Origin: Advenella sp. FME57
Lineage (GTDB): Bacteria; Pseudomonadota; Gammaproteobacteria; Burkholderiales; Burkholderiaceae_B
Length of the DNA stretch: 64,000 bases
Direction of reading: 5' to 3'
Assembly: GCF_014897675.1 (NCBI RefSeq)
Contig: NZ_JABUXU010000008.1
Coordinates: 124,001 to 188,000 of the forward strand
The position numbers were made by a program, and so were the translations under genes. Positions 9,010-17,786 of the stretch are shown in pieces. The notes below the pieces were generated by a model. That model did not search any database and was not told the DNA's origin. It saw only the letters and a program-made list of their open reading frames with translations. Each line of letters begins with the position of its first letter. Position 1 is the stretch's first letter.

Positions 9010-9975
9010 ATGAAAATGTTTATGAAAGTGGCACTGGGAGTGGCCGCATGTTCGCTGGCAACAAGCGCGATGGCACAGTGGCCTGAAAGGCCCGTTCGCA
9101 TGGTTATCGGTTTTGCCCCGGGAGTCGCGTCTGATATCGCATTTAAAATGGTGCAGGACGTGCTGGCAGAAAAACTGGGCCAGCCCGTGGTGCCCGATTA
9201 TAAGGCGGGGGCCAACGGTAATATCGCCAACAACGCCGTCGCTACGGCTGCACCCGATGGATACACCGCCCTGTGGGCCAATGTGGGGCCGCTTGCTGTC
9301 AATACCTATTTGTACAAAAACGTCAAAACCGATCCCGGCGACGTGTTCGCGCCGGTGACGCAATTGACAGACTCGCCGCTGATCGTGGTCGTTCCCAAAA
9401 AATCGCCCTATAAAAACATGCAGGACTTGATTGCCGGTATCAGGAAGGACCAGGAAAAGCTGACATTCGGCTCAGCGGGCCAGGGCAGCTCCATGCATAT
9501 CGCAGGAACCTCGCTAGCGCTTGCGTTGGACGCGAAACTGACACACGTGCCGTACAAGGGCAGTGCGCCTGCGCTTCAGGATTTGATCGCCGGCCGGCTG
9601 ACGTTCATGGTCGACAGCCGCTCAACCACCGCCCCCTTTATCGAGAATGGAACCTTGCGCGCACTGGCCATCAGCAGCAGCAAGCGCGCGCCGGATGTTC
9701 CTGATATACCGACAGTGGCAGAGTCTGGCGTACCCGGCTTTAACGTGACAACGTGGCAAGCCGTCGTGATGCCAAAAGGTACGCCGCAGCCCATCATCGA
9801 CAAGTTTTCCAAGGCACTGCGCGAGACGCTGCAAACCTCTGTGGTGCGCGAGCGGTTTGCCCGCGTGTACACGCCGCTAGTCGGCAGTACGCCGCAGGAA
9901 TTTGACCGATTCTGGGCCAACGAACGGACTGAAGCCAAAACGCTTGTGGAAAAAGCCAAGCTTCAAATTGAATGA
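9010..9975 (+). CDS. Bug/TctC-family periplasmic substrate-binding protein
   Basis: 321 residues. Signal peptide ending SAMAQ, then the Bug fold signature WPERPVRMVIGFAPG, PVVPDYKAGANG, VPYKGSAPALQDLIAG and a PDVPTVAESGVPGF-like block. Such proteins capture carboxylates or related small molecules for tripartite tricarboxylate transporters; no TctA/TctB genes are present in this window, so it must use membrane partners encoded elsewhere or act as a sensor. I chose the ATG at 9010 because AGGAGG lies just upstream; a GTG at 9007 is possible. Its place inside the operon suggests it binds the starting substrate of the pathway. Confidence 0.9.
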   Translation: MKMFMKVALGVAACSLATSAMAQWPERPVRMVIGFAPGVASDIAFKMVQDVLAEKLGQPVVPDYKAGANGNIANNAVATAAPDGYTALWANVGPLAVNTYLYKNVKTDPGDVFAPVTQLTDSPLIVVVPKKSPYKNMQDLIAGIRKDQEKLTFGSAGQGSSMHIAGTSLALALDAKLTHVPYKGSAPALQDLIAGRLTFMVDSRSTTAPFIENGTLRALAISSSKRAPDVPDIPTVAESGVPGFNVTTWQAVVMPKGTPQPIIDKFSKALRETLQTSVVRERFARVYTPLVGSTPQEFDRFWANERTEAKTLVEKAKLQIE

Positions 9976-10023
9976 GAATGACATGACCGAAATTGAAATC
10001 AGACTTTGGATGGAAAACTGAAT

Positions 10024-10773
10024 ATGGATCTGGGATTGAAAGACAGCACCGCTTTGATAACAGGCGGCGCCGGCACACTGGGCCTGGCAATGGCAACGCG
10101 TTTTCTTCAGGAGGGTTGCAATGTCGTGGTATGCGATGCCAGCCAGCCGTCGATTGACAATGCCTGCCAACAGCTTGCTGCCTTCGAGGGACGCGTGCTT
10201 GGCGTACTTGCTGATGTGACGGACAAGAATGCGGTGGATCAGGCCGTGCAACAGGCTACGGATAGGTGGAAAAAAATTGATGTGCTCGTCAACAACGCCG
10301 GCTTTGCACGTGACCGCTACCTGACCAAAATGTCTGAGGAAGACTGGCATGCGGTTCTGGACGTCACCCTGCAAGGGGCATTCCATTGCACCCGTGCCGT
10401 ATTGCCGATGATGATGGATAACCGATATGGCCGGGTTATTAACATCGCATCGCGTGCGCATCTTGGCAATCCCGGGCAGACCAATTATTCAGCTGCAAAA
10501 GCCGGCTTGATCGGCTTCACCCGTTCGCTGGCGCTGGAATCTGGCAAATTCGGCATCACCGCCAACGCCGTGGCGCCGGGGGTCATCTCTACGCCTCGCA
10601 TGCGACAACGCCCGGACTATCAGGAGTTGACCGAGCGCGCCAAATCCAATACGCCGGTCGCCCGTCTGGGCGATCCGGCCGATGTGGCCGCAACCGTCGC
10701 TTTTCTGGCTTCCCGTCTGGCCGGGTTTACCACCGGCGAAACCGTCCATGTGACAGGGGGACGTTACGCATGA
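10024..10773 (+). CDS. short-chain dehydrogenase/reductase, FabG-like
   Basis: 249 residues from the ATG at 10024 (MDLGLKDS); an upstream in-frame ATG at 10006 is possible. The classical SDR motifs are visible: TGGAGTLG for NAD(P), NNAG, and the active-site YSAAK. The spacing between the candidate catalytic Ser (in NIASRA) and Tyr is one residue shorter than in FabG by my count. Probably oxidises a 3-hydroxyacyl-CoA, or another secondary alcohol, made by the adjacent MaoC domain. Its stop overlaps the start of the next gene by four bases. Confidence 0.88.
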   Translation: MDLGLKDSTALITGGAGTLGLAMATRFLQEGCNVVVCDASQPSIDNACQQLAAFEGRVLGVLADVTDKNAVDQAVQQATDRWKKIDVLVNNAGFARDRYLTKMSEEDWHAVLDVTLQGAFHCTRAVLPMMMDNRYGRVINIASRAHLGNPGQTNYSAAKAGLIGFTRSLALESGKFGITANAVAPGVISTPRMRQRPDYQELTERAKSNTPVARLGDPADVAATVAFLASRLAGFTTGETVHVTGGRYA

Positions 10774-13418
10774 GCACGCCATTCGATCTGAACGAGCATT
10801 TGAGCCGCCGCCTTTATTTTGATGATATCGATGAGGGGCAGAGCTGGATCAGTCCGCGTCGCACCGTGACCGAAGCGGATGTGGTTCAGTTCGCGGGTCT
10901 CTCGGGTGATTTCAACGCCTTGCACACGGATGCAGTTTATGCGCAAGAGCATCCTTTTGGGCAGCGCGCTGCCCACGGCATGCTGACGTTGGCCATCGCC
11001 TCCGGGCTGACCACGCGCATGCCTGTTTATCGGCTGATGGATGGCGCCCGGTACGCGCTGGTCGAATTGCGATGCCAATGGCGCAAACCGGTGTTTATCG
11101 GCGATACGATTCATGTGGAGTTGCGCATCGGCAAAAAAACCGAATCGCTGAAGCGGCCGGGAACTGGCAGAGTCTTGATGCATCGCATTATCAAAAATCA
11201 GCATGGTGAGGTCGTGGCCGACACAGAATGGACGACGCATGATGACATGCAGGAAGGAGGGCGCATGAGCGCAGGAATATCACAGTTGAAAGTCGACCAA
11301 TTGAAATCGAATACTGCTTTTGACAGCCTGGCCGGGCTGATAAAGCCTCGTTCCGTGATGATTGTCGGCGCATCCACTACCGCAGGCACGCTGGGTCACA
11401 CCACAGTGCAGAATCTGATTGAACACTCGGATTTCGATGGAGACGTGTTCCTGGTGAACCCCCGAGGCGGACAGTGGCAGGACCTGCCCTTGTACAGATC
11501 AATCGACGACGTACCAGCACAGAAAATCGATGTGGCGCTGTTGCTGGTCCCGGCAGATTCGGCGCTTGCTACATTGGAGGCGTGTGCCGCTAAAGCGGTG
11601 CGCTATGCCATTGTGTTTACCGGCGGTTTTGCAGAACTGGGCGAAACGGGGCGTCAAGCCGAACAGCAGATGCTGGCGCTTGCCGCGCGTACCGGGATGC
11701 GGCTGTATGGTCCCAATTGCGCCGGCATGACCATATTGTCGCCACGTCTTGGGCTGACCTTTTCGACCGAATTCCGCAATGACGGTCGTAATAATAAACT
11801 CTCGCGTATCGGCCTTGTCACGCAAGGTGGCGGTCTTGGGCGATCATTGATGCAGGGTAATGAACGTGGGGTGTGTTTTTCCCGCTGGTTCTCGACCGGT
11901 AACGAGCTTGACCTGGATAATGCTGACTTTATCCAATGGCTGGCTCAGGATCCCGGGACGGATATCATCTGCACGGTCATCGAAGGCATCAAGGACGGAG
12001 AGCGCTTTGTCGCTGCCGCGCAGGCAGCCAGCCGGGCAGGCAAGCCGCTGATCGCCCTGAAAGTTGGTCGTTCTGATTTTGGCAAGAAGGCGGCGCAGTC
12101 GCATACGGCATCGCTGGCGGGCGATGATGTCGTTAATGATGCGGTGTTCTCCCAATATGGCGTCATCCGGGTCGATGATCTGGATGAAATGCTTGATGTA
12201 GCAAGCTTGCTTTCGCGCGTAGGAGTTCAGGGCTTGAAGCGTCTGTGTGTTTATTCATCTTCAGGCGGAGCCGGAGTACTGTCCGCAGACAAAGTGGGTG
12301 AAGCAGGATTAACCATGGCGTCTCTGGACGAATCGACAGTGGCGGAAATGGCAAAACACGCGCCATCATATGCCGCCTTGACTAATCCGGTTGATTTGAC
12401 GACCAAGGCCCTGGTCGATCCACAGCTTGCCAGCAAATGCCTGTTGCCGCTTTTCAATGATCCTGGCGTGGATGCGGTGCTGTACCCGATCACCTCTAAC
12501 TACGCTGCCAGCACGGAAGGCATGGTGCGCAATATGCTTGAGGTGGCAAGACAGGCAAGGAAAGCGTTCGTACCCGTCTGGATGAGCAGCCGTCGTGGCC
12601 AAGCTCATGATTTACTGGTCGCCGAAGGCTTTGCGCCCGTCTATAGCCTGCGCAATGCCATGCAGGCGCTCAAACGCATCAATTGGTATGCCGAATGGAC
12701 AGAGCGTAACGACGGCCGGCGCGACGCACCGGCGGATTCGCATGAAAAAGCTTGCGCCGGGCCATTGCCGTGCAACGAGACCCAGGCCAAAGCGCTGATA
12801 ATGCAATCCGGAGTACGTTCTCCGAAGGAGCTGCAAGTCCACACTGCCGACGAGGCGGCCATGCAGGCCAAAGCCATTGGTTTTCCGGTAGCGCTGAAAA
12901 TTGTGGCCGATGGCGTGCTGCACAAAAGCGAAATTGGCGGCGTGCAATTGAACCTGTGGGATGAGGCGCAGGTGCGCCAGGCTTTTGAGCAGATTATGGC
13001 TGCAGCGTGTGCGCACAACGTACCAGACAACAATATTCGTGGAGTACTTGTTTCCGAGATGATCACCGATGGCGTTGAAATGCTGGTTGGCATTCACCGC
13101 GATGCGGTCTTCGGGCCGATTCTGAGCATTGGTGCGGGCGGCGTCTGGGTGGAAGTGGAGGCTGATGTGGCGCGCTGCCGTCTGCCGGCCGATCGTGCTC
13201 TGCTGGACGGTATCCTGGATTCTACGCGGGTAGCAAGACGTCTGGCCAGTCATCGCGGTCTGCCTGCGCGTGATCGATCAGCGCTGCTCGACGCCACGCA
13301 GCACCTTGTCGCGCTGTTTCTAAGCCTGGGAGACCGGGTACAGTCGCTTGAAGTCAATCCACTGGTGGTGTTGAACAACGGTCATGGAGTCGTCGCGCTG
13401 GATGCGGTGATTGAATAA
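10770..13418 (+). CDS. MaoC hydratase - ADP-forming acyl-CoA synthetase fusion
   Basis: 882 residues in one frame. Residues 1-160 are a MaoC/(R)-specific enoyl-CoA hydratase domain with the catalytic motif FAGLSGDFNALHTD (Asp47, His52). From about residue 185 it is an NDP-forming acyl-CoA synthetase: CoA-binding Rossmann domain (IVGAS, GPNCAG at 314-319), ligase domain with the phospho-histidine motif SHTASLAG (His445), and a C-terminal ATP-grasp domain (about 660-880, GFPVALKI, HKSEIGGV). Such synthetases convert an acid, CoA and ATP to acyl-CoA, ADP and phosphate. The fusion of hydratase and synthetase is unusual. At the junction an in-frame ATG (residue 166, base 11265) follows a strong AAGGAGG, so a free synthetase may also be made. 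Confidence 0.88.
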   Translation: MSTPFDLNEHLSRRLYFDDIDEGQSWISPRRTVTEADVVQFAGLSGDFNALHTDAVYAQEHPFGQRAAHGMLTLAIASGLTTRMPVYRLMDGARYALVELRCQWRKPVFIGDTIHVELRIGKKTESLKRPGTGRVLMHRIIKNQHGEVVADTEWTTHDDMQEGGRMSAGISQLKVDQLKSNTAFDSLAGLIKPRSVMIVGASTTAGTLGHTTVQNLIEHSDFDGDVFLVNPRGGQWQDLPLYRSIDDVPAQKIDVALLLVPADSALATLEACAAKAVRYAIVFTGGFAELGETGRQAEQQMLALAARTGMRLYGPNCAGMTILSPRLGLTFSTEFRNDGRNNKLSRIGLVTQGGGLGRSLMQGNERGVCFSRWFSTGNELDLDNADFIQWLAQDPGTDIICTVIEGIKDGERFVAAAQAASRAGKPLIALKVGRSDFGKKAAQSHTASLAGDDVVNDAVFSQYGVIRVDDLDEMLDVASLLSRVGVQGLKRLCVYSSSGGAGVLSADKVGEAGLTMASLDESTVAEMAKHAPSYAALTNPVDLTTKALVDPQLASKCLLPLFNDPGVDAVLYPITSNYAASTEGMVRNMLEVARQARKAFVPVWMSSRRGQAHDLLVAEGFAPVYSLRNAMQALKRINWYAEWTERNDGRRDAPADSHEKACAGPLPCNETQAKALIMQSGVRSPKELQVHTADEAAMQAKAIGFPVALKIVADGVLHKSEIGGVQLNLWDEAQVRQAFEQIMAAACAHNVPDNNIRGVLVSEMITDGVEMLVGIHRDAVFGPILSIGAGGVWVEVEADVARCRLPADRALLDGILDSTRVARRLASHRGLPARDRSALLDATQHLVALFLSLGDRVQSLEVNPLVVLNNGHGVVALDAVIE
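11254..11267 (+). promoter_or_regulatory. internal ribosome-binding site and ATG inside the fusion gene
   Basis: AAGGAGG (11254-11260), four bases, then ATG (11265-11267), in frame with the fusion protein and exactly at the start of the acyl-CoA synthetase part (MSAGISQ). In another frame a tandem TGATGA stop sits at 11240-11245 just upstream. This is the arrangement expected at a gene boundary, so the fusion may have formed by a small indel that removed the old MaoC stop frame. Confidence 0.6.
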
Positions 13419-13501
13419 TACTTTGCCTGCCTGTAAATGTTTTCGTTTGATGCGCGGCATTCAGATGCGGGGACAAAATTGCTTAACGAGGGAGCTTTTC
13501 G

Positions 13502-14245
13502 ATGTTTAACAGTCAAATTGGCGGCGGCGACGCCCATTCTATCTCGGTCCGTGGCCACGACCTGGTCAATGATCTTTTCAATCGTGATTTTATTGATGTG
13601 CTGGCGCTGGAACTGCTGGGGCAGTTTCCAACGCCTGAGCTCAAACGTATGCTCAACCTGTTTTTGGTCAGTGCGACGGACCACGGGCTGACCCCCAGCG
13701 CACTGTCGGCACGCCTGACTTTGCATGGTGCGCCCGAATCCATGCAAGGGGCGCTGGCCGCCGGGCTTCTGGGCGCCGGTTCACGCTTTCTGGGCGTGAT
13801 TGAATATTCAGCACGATTTTTGCGCGATGCGCTACCGCAGCAAGACAGTTACACCGACGAGGAACTGCGGCATTTTGCACAGGAGTGTGTAAAAGCCAAT
13901 AAGGCAGTCAAACGCAAGATTCCGGGCGTGGGGCATCCCATCCACGTAGACGGCGACCCCAGGTGCGAGAGGATGTTTGAGATCGCCAGGGACTGCGGCT
14001 TTTACGGCAACTATTCGCGTTTTGCCGTCGAGCTGGCCGCCGCCGCCGCGCGTCAGTCGGGGCGAAAAATTCCCCTGAACGCTACGGGTGCAAAAGGCGC
14101 GATTGTGCTGGATATGGGGTTGACACCGGAGTTGGGCAAGGCACTTACGATGATTGGGCGTTCAGTGGGACTTATGGCCCACATTATCGAGGAGCAGCAA
14201 CATCCTATTGGGCAAAAGGTTTGGGACATGGCTTCTGGCGCATAG
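13502..14245 (+). CDS. citrate synthase-like / citryl-CoA lyase-like protein
   Basis: 247 residues, much shorter than citrate synthase (about 430) and matching the small citryl-CoA-lyase-like group of the citrate synthase superfamily. Conserved active-site regions are visible: ATDHGLTPS (His61), the GAGSRFLG loop, PGVGHPIH (His145, His148), and KGAIVLDMGL. These enzymes make or break the C-C bond between acetyl-CoA and an oxo acid. In this operon it is a good candidate for the final CoA-dependent cleavage of a 3-hydroxy- or 3-oxo-acyl intermediate. A GAGGGAG ribosome-binding site precedes the ATG; the gap to the fusion gene is 83 bp. It is the last gene of the operon. Confidence 0.8.
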   Translation: MFNSQIGGGDAHSISVRGHDLVNDLFNRDFIDVLALELLGQFPTPELKRMLNLFLVSATDHGLTPSALSARLTLHGAPESMQGALAAGLLGAGSRFLGVIEYSARFLRDALPQQDSYTDEELRHFAQECVKANKAVKRKIPGVGHPIHVDGDPRCERMFEIARDCGFYGNYSRFAVELAAAAARQSGRKIPLNATGAKGAIVLDMGLTPELGKALTMIGRSVGLMAHIIEEQQHPIGQKVWDMASGA

Positions 14246-14254
14246 GACCGGAAG

Positions 14255-14279
14255 GTACAGGGTGCTGATCGCCCTGTAC
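14255..14279 (+). terminator. hairpin after the catabolic operon
   Basis: GTACAGGG, nine-base loop, CCCTGTAC: a perfect 8-bp stem ten bases after the stop of the lyase gene, between converging genes. There is no T-tract, so it is terminator-like rather than a classical intrinsic terminator. Confidence 0.5.
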
Positions 14280-14305
14280 GGTGTCATTGTAAGAACTGCG
14301 CGGGC

Positions 14306-15517
14306 TTAGCTTTTCTTGACCCGCGGGCAGGCGCTGTCAGCCAGCGATACGAACGCTTCATCTCCAGGTATCGTGGAGAGTACTTTATAGTAGTCATAGG
14401 GTGCCTTTGATTCCTGCGGCGTTTTCACTTGCACCAGCGCCAGATCCATAATGACGCGCCCGTCTTCAGGCCGTACCCGCGCGTTCTTGATTAGCTTTGA
14501 GCTAATGGGCAAGTCACTCATTGCCTTGGCTACCTTGTCGCCATCGAACGTGGCTGCCGCCTTGACGGCGTTCAGATAGTGGTTCACGCTCACATAGGTT
14601 AATGCCTGCACAACCGACGGAGCGCGGTTAAAGCCACTTTTCTGCTGCCAGCGCTTGGCCCAGGCGCGTGTATCTTCATCGGTATCCCAATAAAAGGCCG
14701 TAGGAAATACCAAGCCTTTGGCCACATCCAACCCCATGCCATCTACATCGTTGATAAAAGTGAGAAAGGTGGCCAGTTTTTGTTTACCCGCTGTCAGGCC
14801 AAACTCCTGTGACTGCTTGGCCAGATTCACCAGATCGCCTCCTGCGCTGGCAAGGCCGATAATATCTGCACCGGACGATTGTGCTTGCAGCAAAAAGGAA
14901 GAAAAATCCAACGCCCCTAATGGGTGACGAACACTACCCAGAACCTTGCCGCCTTCCTGGCTGATAAATTGGCTGGCGTTTTTCTCCAGCGTTTTGCCAA
15001 AAATATAGTCGGTGGTGACGAAATACCATGATTTTGCGCCGGCCTGGACATTGCTGCGAACCACAGCCTTGGCCAGCGCATAGGTGTCGGGGGCCCATTG
15101 CGTGGTGGTCTCAGCGCATTGTGCGCCGGCGAAATCTGCAGCAAAGCCACCGCTGATTAGTGCAGTTTTATTCTTTTCCCGGGCAATCGCGGCCGCGGCC
15201 AGCCCGGTAGAACTGGCGCCGCCATCGACTACAGCAACCAGATTTTTGGTATCAAACCAACTGCGCACGAGTTGTCCGGCAACATCGACCTTATTTTGGG
15301 TATCGCCACCGATCACTTCAATCTTTTTGCCCAAAACTTCGCCGCCGAAATCCTCGACGGCCATCTTGGCGGCTACTTCGGAGCCCAGGCCGCCAAGATC
15401 GGCGTATATGCCGGAGCGGTCGTTTGATACGCCAATCCGCACAGTGGAATTGTCTGCTGCTGCGGCACTCATGACACATGTACTGAGCAGGGCTGTAAAT
15501 AGAATGTTGAGTTTCAC
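14306..15517 (-). CDS. ABC transporter branched-chain amino acid-type (LivK-like) binding protein
   Basis: 403 residues starting from GTG at 15517, preceded by GGAGA with proper spacing. The signal peptide (KLNILFTALLSTCVMSAAAAD) begins right at this GTG, so the longer frame from an ATG at 15559 is unlikely. Periplasmic type 1 binding protein: VRIGVSNDRSGIYADLGG, VAAKMAVEDFGG, WYFVTTDYIFG. Members bind branched amino acids, amides, urea or aromatic acids. No ABC membrane or ATPase subunits lie next to it, so partners must be encoded elsewhere. It is convergent to the lyase operon and stands alone. Confidence 0.88.
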   Translation of the reverse strand: MKLNILFTALLSTCVMSAAAADNSTVRIGVSNDRSGIYADLGGLGSEVAAKMAVEDFGGEVLGKKIEVIGGDTQNKVDVAGQLVRSWFDTKNLVAVVDGGASSTGLAAAAIAREKNKTALISGGFAADFAGAQCAETTTQWAPDTYALAKAVVRSNVQAGAKSWYFVTTDYIFGKTLEKNASQFISQEGGKVLGSVRHPLGALDFSSFLLQAQSSGADIIGLASAGGDLVNLAKQSQEFGLTAGKQKLATFLTFINDVDGMGLDVAKGLVFPTAFYWDTDEDTRAWAKRWQQKSGFNRAPSVVQALTYVSVNHYLNAVKAAATFDGDKVAKAMSDLPISSKLIKNARVRPEDGRVIMDLALVQVKTPQESKAPYDYYKVLSTIPGDEAFVSLADSACPRVKKS

Positions 15518-15817
15518 TGCAGTCTCCGTCACCAAGGTTGTTATATTTGAATCGGCCATTATTCCCGGTCGCTTACGTGAGTGTCAATCGGGGTTTTTCA
15601 CGGCTATCAGGTGTGTTCAAATCATGGATCGGGTGTGTGGTATGGTCGACTCGGATCAGGCATTCCAGCTGACGCACTGTGTTATCCCGCATTGTGCCTT
15701 GATCGGAGTGGCTTTATTTGAACGGCGTCATGGTGCAGGATCGCTAATGCCTGCGCGCCGGTAGAAGCCCGGTCATGCGCAGGCGGGTCATATTGCCGAT
15801 TGCTTATAACGTATGGA
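15518..15817. other. intergenic region upstream of the LivK-like gene
   Basis: 300 bases holding the promoter side of the LivK-like gene and the 3' side of the Bug gene at 15818-16780. I see no further gene and no clear terminator. An open plus-strand frame through the area is the antisense of the binding-protein gene. Confidence 0.5.
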
Positions 15818-16780
15818 CTAGTTAATAGTCACCCCCGTCAATTTCACTAACTCGTGCCATTTTTTTATTTCATTGTGTTGGTAATCTTGAAGGTCTTTGT
15901 CAGTTCCTCCGACAGGGGCCATGCCTATTTGCGCTGATATCTGTTTGATTTTTTCGCTTTTTAACACCTCGTTGGCCGTCTTGTTAATTGTGTCGATTAT
16001 ATTTTGCGGGGTTTCGCCAGGTGCAAACATGGCAAACCAGACAACCAATTGGTGTTTATCTAATCCATATTCCGCGATGGTCGGGGTGTCAGGCGAAAAA
16101 GCGGCCCGCTCAGCCGTTGTTACGGCGAGTGCTTTAACGGCACTGGCGGAAATTTGTGGTGCAGACGGCCCAACGTTTTCAAAAGCATAGGTAATTCTGC
16201 CGCTGATCAAGTCGGTCATCATGCTTCCTACATTACTGTATAGCACGGTCGCGACGTCGACGTCAGCCATTTGCTTTAAAAGCTCCACCCATACTCTGGC
16301 GGTGGTGTTGCTGGCGCCAAAGTTCAATTGCCCGGGATTTTGTCTGGCAAAGGCGATGAGCTCATGGACGTCTTTAGGCTGTGTGTCTTTATTGGCGATA
16401 AGAACCATGGGCAGTCTACCCATTAACGCGACGGGCGAAAAATCCTTGACAGGATCGTAAGTGAGGCTTTTGTACAGACTCGGATTGGCTGCCATGGGGC
16501 CATTTGTTCCCATCAAAAGTGTGTAGCCGTCAGGATTGCTACGTGCGACATAGGAGGCGCCAATGGCGCCGCCGGCCCCGGGTTTGTTGTCCACCGTCAC
16601 ACTCTGGCCCCATTTTTCACTTAATGCCTGGGCCATCGCGCGGGCCAGCGTATCCGTTGCAGAACCAGCACCAAAAGGAACAACAATATTGACCGGCTTG
16701 TCGGGGTAGGCGGCAAAGGCCGTGGTACAGCCCAGACCCATGGTTATGGCAAATGCCATATGTTTAAAAAAATTTGTCAT
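15818..16780 (-). CDS. Bug/TctC-family periplasmic substrate-binding protein
   Basis: 320 residues with signal peptide (cleavage after TAFAA) and Bug motifs YPDKPVNIVVPFGAGSATD, VDNKPGAGGAIG, ARSNPDGYTLLMGTNG and a SPDTPTIAEYG block. Its ATG overlaps the stop of the TauD-family dioxygenase gene by four bases, so the pair is translationally coupled and likely serves uptake plus oxidation of one compound. Membrane partners are not in the window. Confidence 0.9.
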   Translation of the reverse strand: MTNFFKHMAFAITMGLGCTTAFAAYPDKPVNIVVPFGAGSATDTLARAMAQALSEKWGQSVTVDNKPGAGGAIGASYVARSNPDGYTLLMGTNGPMAANPSLYKSLTYDPVKDFSPVALMGRLPMVLIANKDTQPKDVHELIAFARQNPGQLNFGASNTTARVWVELLKQMADVDVATVLYSNVGSMMTDLISGRITYAFENVGPSAPQISASAVKALAVTTAERAAFSPDTPTIAEYGLDKHQLVVWFAMFAPGETPQNIIDTINKTANEVLKSEKIKQISAQIGMAPVGGTDKDLQDYQHNEIKKWHELVKLTGVTIN

Positions 16781-17685
16781 GCGGTCACCTCTCTGGAATG
16801 ATCAATTTGTTCAACACTTGGGCCTATATCCTGTACGGTAGCCCGTCTCATGGATCGACGATATTTTTCATCAAACCCGGCTCCCCGATGCATGGTGCAG
16901 CGGTTATCCCACATCACCAGATCGTGAGTACGCCATCGATGTCGATATAGGAACTGAGGTTGCGTAGCAAATGCGATGAGTTCATCCACCAACGCTTTGC
17001 TGTCTGTATCCGACATGTCTTCGATCTTGCTAATGTGCGAGGCAAGGTACAGCGAGTGCCGATCGGTATTTCGATGGTGGCGTACCAGCACTTGTGGCAC
17101 GGGAGGTTGAAGCGTGCGCCAATGATCCGGGATGCCTTCCACATCAAACCCTGTCAGACCTCTTGAGTGAAAGTAGTCATGAATAGCCACAAGCGGCAGA
17201 AGGCGCTGCTGCATGCTTTCATCCAGCGCATCCCACGCAGCGCGCATATCGGCAAACTCCGTTGCGCCGCCCACCGGGGGGATTTCCTGGGCCGAAAGCA
17301 GCGATACGCTTGCCGGCGTTCGTTTAAAGGAGCTGTCGGTATGCCATAACTGATTGCTGATATTTATCAATCTCCTGATATCACCGTTGTCCAGAATGCG
17401 GCCTGTTTCATCAAGGTTCGAAATGTCAGATAGTTCGGTATGTCCAAGTCGGCGAGGCTTGTTGGTGCTATATATTGAAGCGCCGACAGAGACTTCGAGA
17501 TCACCAAACAGTTTTGCGATACCCAGCTGTTCGGCCTCAGTCAGCGGCTGGTCGGGGAAAATCAAAACCGCGAATTCATCCAGATGCTTGCGTAATGCTT
17601 GCTGTTCTCCGATAGCCAAGGGTGTCGAAAGATCGATATTCGTTACTTCTGCCACAAATTGTGCACTTACAGGCGTCAGTTCCAT
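16777..17685 (-). CDS. TauD/TfdA-family Fe(II)/2-oxoglutarate dioxygenase
   Basis: 302 residues, normal length. Uses Fe(II), O2 and 2-oxoglutarate to hydroxylate a substrate such as taurine, another sulfonate, or a phenoxyacid. The metal-binding triad is visible: WHTDSSF (His115, Asp117) and TMHRGAG (His266), with the downstream Arg (RRSMRRATV) that holds 2-oxoglutarate. AGGAGG lies eight bases before the ATG. It is divergent from an IclR regulator and coupled to a Bug binding protein. The motif context WHTDSSFKRTPASVSLLSA is closer in my judgement to the 2,4-D dioxygenase-like branch than to TauD itself; the substrate is unknown. Confidence 0.88.
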   Translation of the reverse strand: MELTPVSAQFVAEVTNIDLSTPLAIGEQQALRKHLDEFAVLIFPDQPLTEAEQLGIAKLFGDLEVSVGASIYSTNKPRRLGHTELSDISNLDETGRILDNGDIRRLINISNQLWHTDSSFKRTPASVSLLSAQEIPPVGGATEFADMRAAWDALDESMQQRLLPLVAIHDYFHSRGLTGFDVEGIPDHWRTLQPPVPQVLVRHHRNTDRHSLYLASHISKIEDMSDTDSKALVDELIAFATQPQFLYRHRWRTHDLVMWDNRCTMHRGAGFDEKYRRSMRRATVQDIGPSVEQIDHSREVTA

Positions 17686-17746
17686 TGCTCTGTTCCTCCT
17701 GATTTGATCAGAATTGTATTGACACGCTCATACAAAGCGATCTATT

Positions 17747-17763
17747 ATTTCGATAGTAGAAAT
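17747..17763. promoter_or_regulatory. candidate IclR operator 1 (ATTTC-N7-GAAAT)
   Basis: ATTTC (17747-17751), GATAGTA, GAAAT (17759-17763): an inverted repeat in the divergent region between tauD-like and iclR-like genes. A second copy of the same pattern follows with centres 19 bp apart. Confidence 0.55.
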
Positions 17764-17765
17764 AT

Positions 17766-17782
17766 ATTTCGCATATGGAAAT
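17766..17782. promoter_or_regulatory. candidate IclR operator 2 (ATTTC-N7-GAAAT)
   Basis: ATTTC (17766-17770), GCATATG, GAAAT (17778-17782), the same pattern as the site at 17747. It lies immediately before the preferred IclR start at 17787, suggesting autoregulation. Confidence 0.55.
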
Positions 17783-17786
17783 TATT

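Noticed and set aside
15084-15764. 226-codon plus-strand frame
   Set aside because: It is largely antisense to the LivK-like gene and Ser/Pro-rich without domain features.
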